DNA of 64,000 bases from Geobacter sp. FeAm09 (GCF_008330225.1 NZ_CP042466.1:940501-1004500), one strand, 5' to 3'; positions 25,338 through 34,083 are shown, counted from the first letter of the stretch. The notes: generated from the letters alone by a model not told the origin. Translations and numbers: made by a program.

Positions 25338-27287
25338 CTACTCCGGCGGCGCGTACACCACCCGGTTCCTGCCGCTCTCCTTGGCCCGGTACAGGGCGTT
25401 GTCGGCGCGCTTGATGAAGGCCTCGATGCCGTCGTTCTCCCCGAGCTGTGCCACCCCGGCGCTGATGGTTACCTGCGCCACCTCTTCGAAGGAATGCCCC
25501 GCCACGGCGCCGCGGATCTTTTCCGCGAGCACGGCGGCGCCTTCCCCGTCCGTTTCGGGGCAGGCGACGATGAATTCCTCGCCGCCGTACCGGACGAAGA
25601 TGTCCGTGGCCCGGAGCATGGCGGCAACAACCTGTGCGATGGTCACCAGGACGGCATCGCCCCGGTGGTGTCCGTGGGTGTCGTTGATGGCCTTGAAGAA
25701 ATCGATGTCGAACAGGATGAGGGAGAGCGGCCGCGCGTGGCGTTTGGCCCTGCCGGACTCGAAGGTGAGAAACTCGTAGAGTTTCCGCCGGTTGTACAGT
25801 GCGGTCAGCGGGTCCCGGTCCGAAAGCTCCCGGAGTTCATCCTGCAGCACCCTCTGCTGCGTGATGTCGGTGAACTCCACGGCGATGGCCATGACCCCGA
25901 TCCGGTAGACCCGTACCGCGTAGTAGCTGGTTTTTCCCTGGTCCTGGACGCGCTGCTCGAAGGATTGGGGCCCCCATTGGCCGTCGGCGACCTTGCGGTG
26001 GATCTCCAGAAGCTCCTCTCCGATATGGAGCGGGAAGATGTCCTCCGCCCGCCTGTTGAGCAGCGGCACGTGGGAGATGCCGAGGATGCGGTCCGCCGCC
26101 GGGTTCGCGCCCGTGAGCACCAGGTCGCCGTTGGCTTCGAGGGTGAAGAAGTGCATCCCGGTCAGCGTGCACTCCACGACGCTGCGGAATTTCTCCTCGG
26201 AGCGGGCAAGGGCCTCTTCGAACCGTTTCCGTTCGGTGATGTCGTGGAAGACGACGATGATCCCCTCGCCGCTCTGGTCCACCTTCAGGGGGACCCAATG
26301 GGTCAGAAGGGTGGTCGCGGATTCCGGGACGTGGATCTCCCGCACGAGCTCCGTGCCGTAGCGGCTGATCTCGTTGAAGGTCTGGAGCAGGTCCCCGTTG
26401 CCGGCCAGCTCGGAGATGTTCTTCCCCTCTTCGTCGCCCTGGAAGGAGAAGAGATTCCTGAATGCCGGGTTCACCAGGATGATGGTCCCGTTGGTGAGAA
26501 GCACCATCAAGCCTTCCCCCATGCCCCTGAGGATGATGTCCAGACGCTCCTTTTCAAACTCCAACTGGGACATCTGGGCGTCGATGCGATCCCCCAGCGT
26601 ATTCAGCACCCGCGCCAGGGCGCCGATTTCATCGTTGGCGGTGACGTCGAAGCGCCGGGAGATGCCGCTGTCGGCAACGCCGACCGCAACCGCGGTCATT
26701 TCCACGAGGGGGCGGGACAGCACCCGGGCCATGACCAGGCTCAGGCCGAGGGCGATGGTTACGGACAGCAGCATGTCCCGGAGGTACATGCTGCGCATTT
26801 TTGCGCCGTTTTGGTCCAGGATGCTTTGGGGCCGCGCCAGCCTGATGACCCCGCTGTGGCTGGCGGTCTTGTACGCCAGGGCGGTGTAGATCATCTTCGT
26901 CTGCGCGGTGTCGGAATAGCGGGCGGCGCTGCCCACGCCACGGCGCAACGCATCCTGTATCTCCGGCAGCCGCGCGAGGCTCCTGCGCCGATCGGCGCTT
27001 GAGCCCTGTCGCGACGAGTCCGCTATGGGACTGCCGTTCGCGTCGACGATGGTCACCCGCGCCCTGATCTCGTTACTCAACATGACCGCCAGTTTTTCCA
27101 TATCCACGGCGTTCATGTTCGTGGTGTCCACGATGTTTTTTATCAGCCTCGCTTCGCCCAGGAGGCTTTTCTCGCTTTCAAGCCGGTAGATGACCTCGGA
27201 GTTCATCTGGAAGGCCACATGGTAGAACCCGAAGGTGATGATCACCAGCAGCACGAAGCCGCACATCAGTTTGGACCTGAATTTCAT
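25338..27287 (-). CDS. Membrane-bound HAMP-PAS-PAS diguanylate cyclase
   Basis: A 649-residue sensor. Helix 1 (about 8-25) and helix 2 (about 170-190) bracket a periplasmic domain, followed by a HAMP linker (SRPLVEMTAVAVGVA), PAS domain 1 (about 250-365, ending FHDITERKRFEE), PAS domain 2 (about 370-490, ending FTDITQQR) and a GGDEF domain (about 495-649). The catalytic site is RYGGEEF, and an RATD inhibitory-site motif precedes it. It should make cyclic di-GMP or a related dinucleotide in response to an extracytoplasmic signal. It has its own promoter (27349-27377) downstream of a stand-alone GEMM riboswitch unit. Confidence 0.93.
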   Translation of the reverse strand: MKFRSKLMCGFVLLVIITFGFYHVAFQMNSEVIYRLESEKSLLGEARLIKNIVDTTNMNAVDMEKLAVMLSNEIRARVTIVDANGSPIADSSRQGSSADRRRSLARLPEIQDALRRGVGSAARYSDTAQTKMIYTALAYKTASHSGVIRLARPQSILDQNGAKMRSMYLRDMLLSVTIALGLSLVMARVLSRPLVEMTAVAVGVADSGISRRFDVTANDEIGALARVLNTLGDRIDAQMSQLEFEKERLDIILRGMGEGLMVLLTNGTIILVNPAFRNLFSFQGDEEGKNISELAGNGDLLQTFNEISRYGTELVREIHVPESATTLLTHWVPLKVDQSGEGIIVVFHDITERKRFEEALARSEEKFRSVVECTLTGMHFFTLEANGDLVLTGANPAADRILGISHVPLLNRRAEDIFPLHIGEELLEIHRKVADGQWGPQSFEQRVQDQGKTSYYAVRVYRIGVMAIAVEFTDITQQRVLQDELRELSDRDPLTALYNRRKLYEFLTFESGRAKRHARPLSLILFDIDFFKAINDTHGHHRGDAVLVTIAQVVAAMLRATDIFVRYGGEEFIVACPETDGEGAAVLAEKIRGAVAGHSFEEVAQVTISAGVAQLGENDGIEAFIKRADNALYRAKESGRNRVVYAPPE

Positions 27288-27348
27288 GGTTGTCCCGTGC
27301 TCCTTGGCACAATGATTTTGTCAGGGCGTCAGCAGCCGTGCCGTCATG

Positions 27349-27377
27349 AGTATATCAGTATGTTTAGTAATTTCCAA
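27349..27377 (-). promoter_or_regulatory. Candidate sigma-70 promoter of the PAS-GGDEF gene
   Basis: On the minus strand TTGGAA is followed after 17 nt by TATACT, about 60 nt before the start at 27287. It lies after both terminators of the GEMM unit. Confidence 0.55.
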
Positions 27378-27409
27378 TAATCGGCGTACACACCCGGGAC
27401 CGGGACGAG

Positions 27410-27437
27410 AAAAGCCCGCCAGACTGGTCTGGCGGGC
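27410..27437 (-). terminator. Second terminator downstream of the GEMM unit
   Basis: On the minus strand GCCCGCCAGAC pairs with GTCTGGCGGGC, followed by TTTT. It lies between the riboswitch terminator and the promoter of the PAS-GGDEF gene; no ORF lies between the two terminators. Confidence 0.8.
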
Positions 27438-27500
27438 TGGGGGGCAGAGGTGGTGCGCTCCGGGGGAGCGGGAACGGGGCCGCACCCGGGAGGCCGGGCG

Positions 27501-27531
27501 AAAAAAAGCCCGTCAGGGGACCTGAAGGGCT
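27501..27531 (-). terminator. Expression-platform terminator of the GEMM riboswitch
   Basis: On the minus strand GCCCTTCAGG pairs with CCTGACGGGC (one mismatch) and is followed by seven T. It starts about 35 nt after the aptamer closing stem. Confidence 0.85.
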
Positions 27532-27563
27532 ATGCCGCCTGAGATCGGCAGGTGCCATTCGGC

Positions 27564-27640
27564 GGCCCCTCTATCCAGCAGTGCTGGACAGGTAGCTTTG
27601 CGTCGCCCGGTTACCCGGGGTTTGCCGTTTCGTAGAGGTC
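27564..27640 (-). ncRNA. GEMM-I cyclic-dinucleotide riboswitch aptamer
   Basis: The minus strand contains the GEMM core: ACGAAACGGCAAACC, a GGGTAACC hairpin, GACGCAAAGCTACC, then a CCAGCACTGCTGG hairpin. CCTCTA and TAGAGG close the outer stem. The base before CAAACC is G, the position-20 identity associated with c-di-GMP rather than 3',3'-cGAMP; this specificity is an inference. It is transcribed from a promoter at 27696-27724 and ends at tandem terminators upstream of a GGDEF gene. Confidence 0.85.
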
Positions 27641-27695
27641 GCCCCCGTCCGGAGGAGGGGAGCGGATTGCAGACGAATCAGGTGAATTTTTCCTG

Positions 27696-27724
27696 AACAT
27701 ACCCGCCCCGTGCCGGTATGTCAA
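27696..27724 (-). promoter_or_regulatory. Promoter of the GEMM riboswitch RNA
   Basis: On the minus strand TTGACA is followed after 17 nt by TATGTT, about 55 nt before the aptamer. With the chemoreceptor stop at 27775, this accounts for the gap 27288-27774. Confidence 0.6.
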
Positions 27725-27774
27725 TGGAATACCGGCAATGAATCCGCATAAATGCGTAGTTCATACCCGATTCC

Positions 27775-29403
27775 CTATGCCAGCCGGAAATGCCTGACCA
27801 GGGTTTCCAGCTCCCGGGCGTCGCCGGACAGGGCCGAGGCCGCGCCGGCGGTTTCCTCGGCGCCCCGGGCGGTCTGGCCGATGACCTCGGTGATCTGCTG
27901 CACGTTCACCGTGGCCTCGTTGGTCGTGGCGGTCTGCTCCTCGGCCGCGGTGGCGATCTGGCTGACCTGCATGGAAACGACGCCGATGCGGTCGAGGATG
28001 TCCTGGAGTGCCGCGCCGGAGCGCTCCGACGAGGAGGCGCCCCGCTCCACCTCGCGCACCCCTTCGTCCATGGCCTTGATCGCCTCGCGGGTCTCGCCCT
28101 GGATCGCCTTGATCATCTCGCCGATCTCCCGGGTCGCCGTGGTGGTCCGCTCGGCCAGGGCCCGCACCTCGTCGGCCACCACGGCGAAGCCGCGCCCCTG
28201 GTCCCCGGCCCGGGCCGCCTCGATGGCCGCGTTGAGCGCCAAGAGGTTGGTCTGGTCCGCGATGTCCTCAATGGTGCCGATGATGGCGCCGATCTGTTCC
28301 GAACGCCCCCCCAGGGCCTCGATGGTCCGGGAGGTGGTCCGGACCTGGTCGGCGATCACGTGCATGCCGTTGATGGTCTCCTGGACGATGGCGGCGCCGC
28401 CGGTGGCCGCTTCCGCGGACTGGCGGGAGGCGTCGGCGGCCATGCCGCAACTGCGGGCGATGTCGTTGCTGGTGGCGGCCATCTCTTCGCTGGCGGTGGC
28501 CACGGTTTCCGCCTGGGCCGCCACCTCCTCGGCGCCGGTTGCGATCTGGGTCGAGGCGGAATGGAGCTGGTGGGAGGCGGATGCCAGGTTGGAGGAGATG
28601 GCCGCGATCCGGGCGACCATGGCCCGCAATTCCTCCACCATGTTCCCCATGGCGGCCATCAGTTGGCCGGTCTCGTCCCGCGACGAGGCGGCGATGGTGA
28701 CGGTCAGGTCGCCGCCGGCAATCCGGTTGGCGGCGTCAACCGCCCGGCCCAGGGGGCGGGTGATGGAGCGGGCGATGTACAGGCCGAGGCCGATGGACAA
28801 AAGGACACTGGCCAGGATCATGGCCAGCATGTAGCGGGTGCTGGCCGTGGCGTCCGCCCGGTCCGCCGCGGTGGAAGCCCGGGCCTGCCGCTGTTTGGCC
28901 TCGATCATCCGGTCGATGGCGTTTTGCAGGCCGGCGGCCGCCTTCTTGGTGTCGTCGGAATAGAACGCGGCCGTGGCCCCAGCTTTGTCGCCGCTCTTTT
29001 CCAGTGCGAGCACTTTCCCGATGCAGTCGCCGTAGGCCCTGTTCGCCTCCTTGAATTCGGCGAACAGTTTCCGGGTCTCCTCGTTGGTGATGCGTTTTTC
29101 AAAGCTGTCCATCCACTGGGTTATGCCGGTGCGCAGCCGGGCGCGCTCCTCGATCAGGGCCTGCTGCTGCCGGGGGTCGGTCGCCTCCATGGCCTCGCGC
29201 ATGATCAGCCGCGCCTGCTGGAACTTGACGGCCGTCGCCGAGAGTTCCCCCAGGGGCACCAGCATGTTGTCGTACATCTGGTCGGCGCTCGCGGACATGC
29301 GGCGCATGTTCTTGATGCCGATGAAACCCAATGTGGCGGCGATCAGCGCCCCGACCATGAATGCGGCTATCAGCCTCGTGCCGATGCGAAGGTTGTCGAA
29401 CAT
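27775..29403 (-). CDS. Methyl-accepting chemotaxis protein
   Basis: A 542-residue chemoreceptor starting [20 protein letters not shown]. Helix 1 is at about residues 10-30, a four-helix-bundle (4HB_MCP-type) periplasmic domain runs to about 185, and helix 2 ([20 protein letters not shown]) is at about 190-210. A HAMP domain and the signalling coiled coil follow, with tip [23 protein letters not shown] and [16 protein letters not shown]. It shares long stretches with the receptor at 3670. AGGAG lies 8 nt before the ATG. No other chemotaxis gene is adjacent, and the ligand is unknown. Confidence 0.95.
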   Translation of the reverse strand: MFDNLRIGTRLIAAFMVGALIAATLGFIGIKNMRRMSASADQMYDNMLVPLGELSATAVKFQQARLIMREAMEATDPRQQQALIEERARLRTGITQWMDSFEKRITNEETRKLFAEFKEANRAYGDCIGKVLALEKSGDKAGATAAFYSDDTKKAAAGLQNAIDRMIEAKQRQARASTAADRADATASTRYMLAMILASVLLSIGLGLYIARSITRPLGRAVDAANRIAGGDLTVTIAASSRDETGQLMAAMGNMVEELRAMVARIAAISSNLASASHQLHSASTQIATGAEEVAAQAETVATASEEMAATSNDIARSCGMAADASRQSAEAATGGAAIVQETINGMHVIADQVRTTSRTIEALGGRSEQIGAIIGTIEDIADQTNLLALNAAIEAARAGDQGRGFAVVADEVRALAERTTTATREIGEMIKAIQGETREAIKAMDEGVREVERGASSSERSGAALQDILDRIGVVSMQVSQIATAAEEQTATTNEATVNVQQITEVIGQTARGAEETAGAASALSGDARELETLVRHFRLA

Positions 29404-29730
29404 CTGTTTTTCTCCTTTTTTCGTGTGGGCGGTGTGCGTATCACGTTATTGTGCGGCCGGGCCCTTCCGTGAGGCGGCACCGGGACGCCGCAGCGCGTCG
29501 GGAACGGTTGTGGCGTTCACCGGAGCGCCGGTGCCCAGAGGGGGGCGCCCATGTGCGGTTTTGGGGCTCACAACCGGTCTCTGCGGCATCCCGGCAGGCT
29601 CTGGGATGGATAATCAATATTCATACCAAAAATAAAGTGTGATTAATGTGCATATGTTATGAAATCTTGCGTAGTTGCACCGGTGCGGCGGGGCGGGGAG
29701 AACGACGGTTTTGCGGGACGAAAGTGGTAG

Positions 29731-29875
29731 TTTTTTTAACACTTTCCGATATTGTAGCGATAAATCAGTTGTTTGGGATTGCCTCCGGAAATGGTGATTT
29801 TTTTAACACTTTTTGTTATTGCCAGCAAATACAGATAGTTGGCTTTGGGTGCGCAATGTTACTTTTTTTAACGCA
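29731..29875 (+). repeat. Three TTTTTTTAACRC boxes in an AT-rich intergenic region
   Basis: TTTTTTTAACAC occurs at 29731-29742 and within 29798-29809, and GTTACTTTTTTTAACGC at 29858-29873. The third matches the first dyad of the 83-nt element at 3201 and 34831. They lie in the gap 29404-29979 between the stop of the dehydrogenase gene and the start of the chemoreceptor gene, both on the minus strand. No gene was seen in the gap. Confidence 0.5.
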
Positions 29876-29979
29876 CCTTTGGGGAAGATTGTCCATGGCG
29901 GTGGGCCGGATGCGCCTGCGGCATTGCAGCGGCCGGCCCATTCCCCGCCAATGCTTGTGGTGTCATCCCCGCTCGTTCC

Positions 29980-30816
29980 TTAGACCGCCGCCTCGTTCCG
30001 GGCAGGAACGCGCTTCCGGGAGGTGGTGCGGGCGCCTCTGGCCGTGGCCGCCGCACCGTCCCTGCCGGCTCCCCCGCCGTCCGCGCCCACCAGGTAGCGC
30101 AAGCGCTGCGTGCCGTCGGTCGCGGCCTCGAAGAGGGCCAGGGCAACGTCGGCGGCGCTGACCGCCCGCGCCGCGGACATGGCGGCGAAAGCGGCGTTCG
30201 TGCGCCTGACGAAGTCGTCGTAGTCCCTGCGCGGCAGCTCCCCATCGCCCCGGCGGGCCGGATTCTCAACCCCGGCCGCGCCGCCGTGGGGCAGGACCAT
30301 CTTGACCGCGATGTTCTGGGGGGCCAGTTCCCGGGCCAGCGCCTCGGAAAATCCCTCCAGGGCGAGCCGGCTGGCGCAGTAGAGGGAGGTCATGGGCAGG
30401 GTGAAGATGCCGGCCCCCGAGCTGGTGTTGATGATCAACCCCTGCCCGTTGGCCCGGAAATGGGGCAACAGGGCCCGGGTGACCCCCATGACGCCGAAGA
30501 GGGTGACGTCGAACTGCTCATGGATCTTCTCCCGGGGGATCGCCTCGAACATGCCGTAGCGGCCGTGCCCCGGATTGTTGATCAGGGCGTCGATCCTGCC
30601 GAACCGCCCGATCCCGGCCTCGATGGCCTGGTCGATGCTGTCCCGGTCCAGGGCGTCCAGGTGGGCCACCAGCACATTGTCCAGCCGCTTCAGGCCCGCT
30701 CCCCCCTCCGGCTGGCCCACGGCCGCGACCACATTCCACCCCCTGCTGGCGAACAGCCGCGCGGCGGCCTTGCCGATGCCCGACGAACATCCGGTGATGA
30801 GCGTTGTCTTCTTCAT
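29980..30816 (-). CDS. Short-chain dehydrogenase/reductase with altered catalytic Lys
   Basis: A 278-residue classical-type SDR. The nucleotide site is TGCSSGIGKAAARLFA (about 8-23). NNPGHG replaces the usual NNAG-x-G. The active site is Y146-CAS-R150, an Arg where classical SDRs have the catalytic Lys. Its paralogue at 40558 has the canonical Tyr146 and Lys150, and the two align almost end to end. The protein may be a weak enzyme or have changed function. Its C-terminus is extended and Ala/Arg-rich. AAGGAAGG lies 8 nt before the ATG. A partial copy of the conserved upstream element lies at 30991. Confidence 0.85.
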   Translation of the reverse strand: MKKTTLITGCSSGIGKAAARLFASRGWNVVAAVGQPEGGAGLKRLDNVLVAHLDALDRDSIDQAIEAGIGRFGRIDALINNPGHGRYGMFEAIPREKIHEQFDVTLFGVMGVTRALLPHFRANGQGLIINTSSGAGIFTLPMTSLYCASRLALEGFSEALARELAPQNIAVKMVLPHGGAAGVENPARRGDGELPRRDYDDFVRRTNAAFAAMSAARAVSAADVALALFEAATDGTQRLRYLVGADGGGAGRDGAAATARGARTTSRKRVPARNEAAV

Positions 30817-30990
30817 TCCCGTGCCTTCCTTTCGCCCCGGCGGTGGTGCCGGGTCAGCTCGCTGCGCCACGGCGCCACCCCGGGGGATGAAGCGGCCAGT
30901 GCCCCGTGCCGCCGTCTCCGCCCGCCCGCGGCAATCTTCCGCTGCCGGTGGCCGGGCGCGCCGTTTTTCTGAGAACCTGGTACGGTTGTA

Positions 30991-31050
30991 CTCCGGAAGA
31001 ACATAAATTTCAACAATAATTCCAATATGTTAATAAAATGCAATCTTTTC
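30991..31050 (-). promoter_or_regulatory. Conserved upstream element, partial copy B
   Basis: On the minus strand: TTTATTAACATATTGGAATT then ATTGTTGAAATTTATG, aligned to the second dyad and AT-rich end of the elements at 3201 and 34831. The distal GTGTTA dyad is not conserved. It lies 175 nt upstream of the SDR start. The gap 30817-31320 also holds a hairpin GAAAAAATGTG/CACATTTTTTTC at 31158-31188. Confidence 0.5.
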
Positions 31051-31157
31051 GGGGGGTGGGGGTGCGACCGGTTGCCGCGCACCACGAGCGGGGTGGACCG
31101 CGCCGGGCAATCGTCCCGGCCGCAGGGGGAGGTGGAGGCGCCACGGCTCGGCCAACG

Positions 31158-31188
31158 TGAAAAAATGTGCGCGCTCTCACATTTTTTT
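31158..31188. repeat. AT-rich palindrome upstream of a small exported protein gene
   Basis: GAAAAAATGTG and CACATTTTTTTC form a symmetrical stem around CGCGCTCT. It could be a bidirectional terminator or an operator of the gene at 31321. Confidence 0.45.
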
Positions 31189-31320
31189 CCAGCCGCAGGG
31201 CCTATGATGGACCTATCGTAATGTTGTAAAGCACCGTTCCTTCGGGGTTGGAACAACCTGCCCGCCTCTGCCGCGCCGTCCCCGTACAAACAAAAACGGA
31301 AAACCCCATGGAGGTATCCC

Positions 31321-31695
31321 GTGAAGAAGCTCCTTTTCGTCCTCACCCTCATCGCGTCCCTGTACGTATCCGCCCAACCCGCAGCGGTTGACGCCGCCAC
31401 CGGCCAGGCGGTATCCGTCGTGCTGACGATCAACAGCTCGGGCGCCCGGGGGGCCCAGTTCGTGCTCCAGGGGCTGCAGACCCCGTCTACCCCCTCCTAC
31501 AGTTGCAGCAAGACCTCGGCCGCGGCCGGCGACGGCACGAGCGTCCATTTCGCCGTCGTGGACCTGAGCGGTATCAACCAGACCAAGGTCACCGTGCAGG
31601 GCACCCTCGTCGGCACCCTGGCGGTGACGGACGCCACCTATGTGGATCAGACGGGCAAAGCCATTTCCGGGAAGATCGCCATCAAGCAGTACTGA
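31321..31695 (+). CDS. Small exported protein of unknown function
   Basis: A 124-residue product translated from GTG, with GGAGG 6 nt upstream. The signal peptide is KKLLFVLTLIASLYVSAQPAAVDA. The mature part is rich in Thr, Val and Ser and appears all-beta (QAVSVVLTINSSGARGAQFVLQGL, HFAVVDLSGINQTKVTVQG). A single Cys remains near the middle. No family was recognised. The mature part is reminiscent of small cell-surface beta proteins such as those around it in this region. Confidence 0.65.
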   Translation: MKKLLFVLTLIASLYVSAQPAAVDAATGQAVSVVLTINSSGARGAQFVLQGLQTPSTPSYSCSKTSAAAGDGTSVHFAVVDLSGINQTKVTVQGTLVGTLAVTDATYVDQTGKAISGKIAIKQY

Positions 31696-31810
31696 CGGGC
31701 GGGCCGGTACAACGGGCCGGCGTCACCCGGTGAATTGCAGGGAAAAATGCGGGGCGTGCTGGGTGGGACCCGGCAGTCGTGAGGGGCGCTACGGCTGCCG
31801 GCGGGGAATG

Positions 31811-32125
31811 CTAGAATTTGAAATGAACGGCATACTTCCAGACGGTGCTGTTTTCGGGGTCCCTCACCGTATTGGCGGCGAATTTCTCGGCGACGATGCC
31901 GTGGTCGGTTTCGGCATGTCCCGCTCCCGGCCGCACATCCGTCCGTTCCGGTCCATGCTTGGGCGACAGCGTCCACCAGAGAAGCCCGATGAAGACGCCG
32001 ATGGCGGCACCATACGCCGCAGCCTGACCGATCCTCCGGTCATCGTCGTTGGCTGCGGCTTTTCGCGGACCGACCGCGGCGGTGCAAAAAGCGACCAACA
32101 TCGCGACAACAATCACCTTCTTCAT
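31811..32125 (-). CDS. Small exported or membrane protein of unknown function
   Basis: A 104-residue product starting MKKVIVVAMLVAFCTAAVG, a probable signal peptide, followed by a second hydrophobic segment (AAAYGAAIGVFIGLLWWTLSP) at about residues 35-56. The rest is polar and ends KYAVHFKF. The ending with alternating aromatic residues hints at an outer-membrane strand, but the protein is too short for a barrel. GGAGGGG lies 7 nt before the ATG. It is convergent with the small exported gene at 31321. Confidence 0.55.
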   Translation of the reverse strand: MKKVIVVAMLVAFCTAAVGPRKAAANDDDRRIGQAAAYGAAIGVFIGLLWWTLSPKHGPERTDVRPGAGHAETDHGIVAEKFAANTVRDPENSTVWKYAVHFKF

Positions 32126-32395
32126 GTTTTGACCCCTCCCGTTCCGGTTCATGAGGCGCCATAACCTTAGTGTAATAACAGGGCGCGTGCAAGATGGGGT
32201 GGTCGATTTCCCCGGTCTTTGCATACTGTGTATGAAATGAGCATGCCGGGCGGGACGTCGTGTGCTGCGGCGGGGCAGGGCGCAGGGGAGGAAAACCGGC
32301 CGGGGGAGGGCTGTGCCGGGAAAGCCGGCCGGCGTCTCTGTTGGGGCACGCCCCCTCCCGTGGCGGCGGGGGCGTGCCCGGTTGTCGCAGGCCGG

Positions 32396-33352
32396 CTATG
32401 CCTGGTTGATGGCCGCCAGGCGCCACGGATTGGCGCCCACCGGCCGGGTGAAGGTCCAGAACTCCTCGAATTTGACCGGCTCCACCTTGCTGCCGGACAG
32501 CACCGCGCCGGTGGTTTCGTCGGTGGTGTAGTCCAGCAGGTTCGCATAGATGGAAGCGGTGATATAGTCCTGTCCCGCCTCCTGCCACGCCTCGGCGATC
32601 CGCACCTCCCTGACGGCGATATTCTCCAGCCGGTTGATCTGCTTGTCCCGCAGCAGCCGGTCCAGATCGGTCTGGAAGATCCCCTTCATCTCATCGGTCA
32701 AAAGACCGGCCACCGGCGACAGGCCGCGATTCATCCACGCCCCCTGGATCTTGAAGAAGGTATCCATGGCCGCATCGGCGAAGCGGTTCTCGTCGAACGC
32801 GGGGTCCATCCGACGGATATGGGACAGGCCGGTCCCCGGATCGTCCGTTGCCGGCTGGCCGTCCTGCTGCGCGCCGGGCAGGGGGATTACCGTCCCCTGC
32901 CCGTACCCGTCCTGCCGGGAGAACGGGACTGCGCTACCGGACCGTTTTTTTTTGATAAAGCGGTAGATGAGATAGCCGACCCCCGCCAAAAGGGCGATCT
33001 GCACCAGACCGATGCCTCCGCCCCCCATGCCGCCGACCCCCGATCCCGCCCCGGCAAAGCTGCTGAACAGCATGCTTCCCAGCATGCCGCCGGCGAGGCC
33101 GCCGGCCATGCTCCTGAGGAAGCCGCCTCCCTGCTGTTGCTGGAAAGGCCCGGGCGCCGGCGCGGCCTGTTGCCGCGTCTGGCCGTAGCTGGACGATGGA
33201 GAGGGGCTGGCGGACCGGGAATAGCTGCGCGAGCCGCCGCCGTAGGAACGGCCCCCGCCGGCCCGGGCATCGGCGTTGAATTCGAATGCGGTGATGCTCA
33301 GGAACAGTATGGCCGCCGTAATGGCGCCCGCCTTGACAAGATGTTTCTTCAT
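32396..33352 (-). CDS. Tim44-like domain membrane protein
   Basis: A 318-residue protein. It has an N-terminal signal or anchor (about 8-25), a Gly/Ser/Tyr-rich and Gln/Pro-rich low-complexity stretch, a hydrophobic hairpin (about 78-130) and a short basic KKKR. The C-terminal Tim44-like domain (about 190-318) reads FDENRFADAAMDTFFKIQGAWMNRGL, then ENIAVREVRIAEAWQEAGQDYITASIYANLLDYT and VEFEEFWTFTRPVG-like sequence. In bacteria this family is of unknown function, often envelope-associated. It follows the ribbon-helix-helix gene by 33 nt on the same strand. Confidence 0.82.
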   Translation of the reverse strand: MKKHLVKAGAITAAILFLSITAFEFNADARAGGGRSYGGGSRSYSRSASPSPSSSYGQTRQQAAPAPGPFQQQQGGGFLRSMAGGLAGGMLGSMLFSSFAGAGSGVGGMGGGGIGLVQIALLAGVGYLIYRFIKKKRSGSAVPFSRQDGYGQGTVIPLPGAQQDGQPATDDPGTGLSHIRRMDPAFDENRFADAAMDTFFKIQGAWMNRGLSPVAGLLTDEMKGIFQTDLDRLLRDKQINRLENIAVREVRIAEAWQEAGQDYITASIYANLLDYTTDETTGAVLSGSKVEPVKFEEFWTFTRPVGANPWRLAAINQA

Positions 33353-33385
33353 TCTGCTCTCCTTATTGGGTTGCTGTTTCCGTGG

Positions 33386-33619
33386 TCAGTCCAGGCACAG
33401 TTTGCGCCGGTTCTGGCTCCACAGGGCAATCGCCTCTCTCATGATCTCGGAAATGTTCTTGGACGTGGACTTTGTCAGCTTTTCCAGCGCCCTCTTCTCG
33501 TCGTCGTTGATGCGCAGTGAAATGATATTCTGCAGTTGCTCGGTCTTCTCCTTTTTCTTTCTCAGGCTCCTTTTGGACGGCTTCGGGTCCCTGGTGACCG
33601 CATTCCTTGGGTATGACAT
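33386..33619 (-). CDS. Ribbon-helix-helix DNA-binding protein
   Basis: A 77-residue basic protein. The N-terminal half is Lys/Arg-rich (PKPSKRSLRKKKEKTEQ). Residues about 31-68 read NIISLRINDDEKRALEKLTKSTSKNISEIMREAIALW, the beta strand and two helices of CopG/MetJ-type repressors. AAGGAG lies 6-7 nt before the ATG. It probably autoregulates its unit with the Tim44-like gene 33 nt downstream. The Mn riboswitch at 33967 lies upstream in the same direction. Confidence 0.75.
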   Translation of the reverse strand: MSYPRNAVTRDPKPSKRSLRKKKEKTEQLQNIISLRINDDEKRALEKLTKSTSKNISEIMREAIALWSQNRRKLCLD

Positions 33620-33720
33620 GATTTTCTCCTTTGCAGGGTAGTCTCCGCCGGGGAAACTCCGGAGGAAAACGGGGGTGAACGTGCCGGCGGCTGCGGGCCG
33701 CCGACGACTCGGGCCGTGCG

Positions 33721-33894
33721 TTACGCGCCTCCTTGGCGTGGCGGCCGGCATGGGACGGCACCGGGCCGCCGGCCGCTGGGGGACGAACGAAGAGATCCCC
33801 GGCGGAAGGGCGGCAGGGGGCGCGGTCCATGGCGGCCAGCGGCATGATGCGGCGGGAAGGGTGGGGGGTGATTGCGGGCAGATCGTGCGTACAT
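33721..33894 (-). CDS. Candidate small His/Pro/Arg-rich ORF directly downstream of the Mn riboswitch
   Basis: An ORF of 57 residues starting MYARSARNHPPP follows GCCGGAGGTATC, a strong ribosome site, 36 nt after the riboswitch terminator. The product is very basic, has four His in NHPPPFPPHHAAGRH and no known domain. Small proteins do act in Mn homeostasis in other bacteria (for example MntS), but no resemblance is claimed. High GC makes chance ORFs common, so confidence rests on the start site and position only. Confidence 0.3.
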   Translation of the reverse strand: MYARSARNHPPPFPPHHAAGRHGPRPLPPFRRGSLRSSPSGRRPGAVPCRPPRQGGA

Positions 33895-33930
33895 GATACC
33901 TCCGGCGTTTCAGGCTGCGCCGGGGTAAAT

Positions 33931-33977
33931 AAAAAAAGACCTTTACCCACGGCATAGGAATACGGTGGATAAAGGTC
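33931..33977 (-). terminator. Terminator of the Mn riboswitch
   Basis: On the minus strand AAGACCTTTATCCAC pairs with GTGGGTAAAGGTCTT and is followed by a T run. The 5' arm shares GACCTTTA with the aptamer's closing stem, so aptamer and terminator are mutually exclusive. Confidence 0.85.
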
Positions 33978-34075
33978 TTGCTTGCGATGGATATCGTTCC
34001 CGGTCCGAGCCTTGCGGCTGTGTTGACGAACACGGGATCAACCATGTCTCCGGTTGATAGCTACTCCCCTTTACG
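33967..34075 (-). ncRNA. yybP-ykoY manganese riboswitch
   Basis: The minus strand reads GTAAAGGGGAGTAGCTATC near the 5' side, CGTCAACACAGCC in the middle and GCAAGCAAGACCTTTATCC at the 3' side, the conserved ends of the yybP-ykoY class. TAAAGG and CCTTTA close P1. Mn2+ binding favours the aptamer over the overlapping terminator, turning genes on. A promoter TTGACA-N18-TACACT lies at 34084-34113. No recognised Mn exporter follows; the next genes are a 57-codon ORF, an RHH repressor and a Tim44-like protein. This accounts for the gap 33620-34184. Confidence 0.85.
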
Positions 34076-34083
34076 AGGCCCGA

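Noticed and set aside
29841-29860. Possible sigma-54 promoter (TGGC...TGCG)
   Set aside because: The spacing between GG and GC is two bases too short.
32343-32379. Strong GC hairpin after the Tim44-like gene as a rho-independent terminator
   Set aside because: The stem is clear but no T run follows on the relevant strand, so it was not called.
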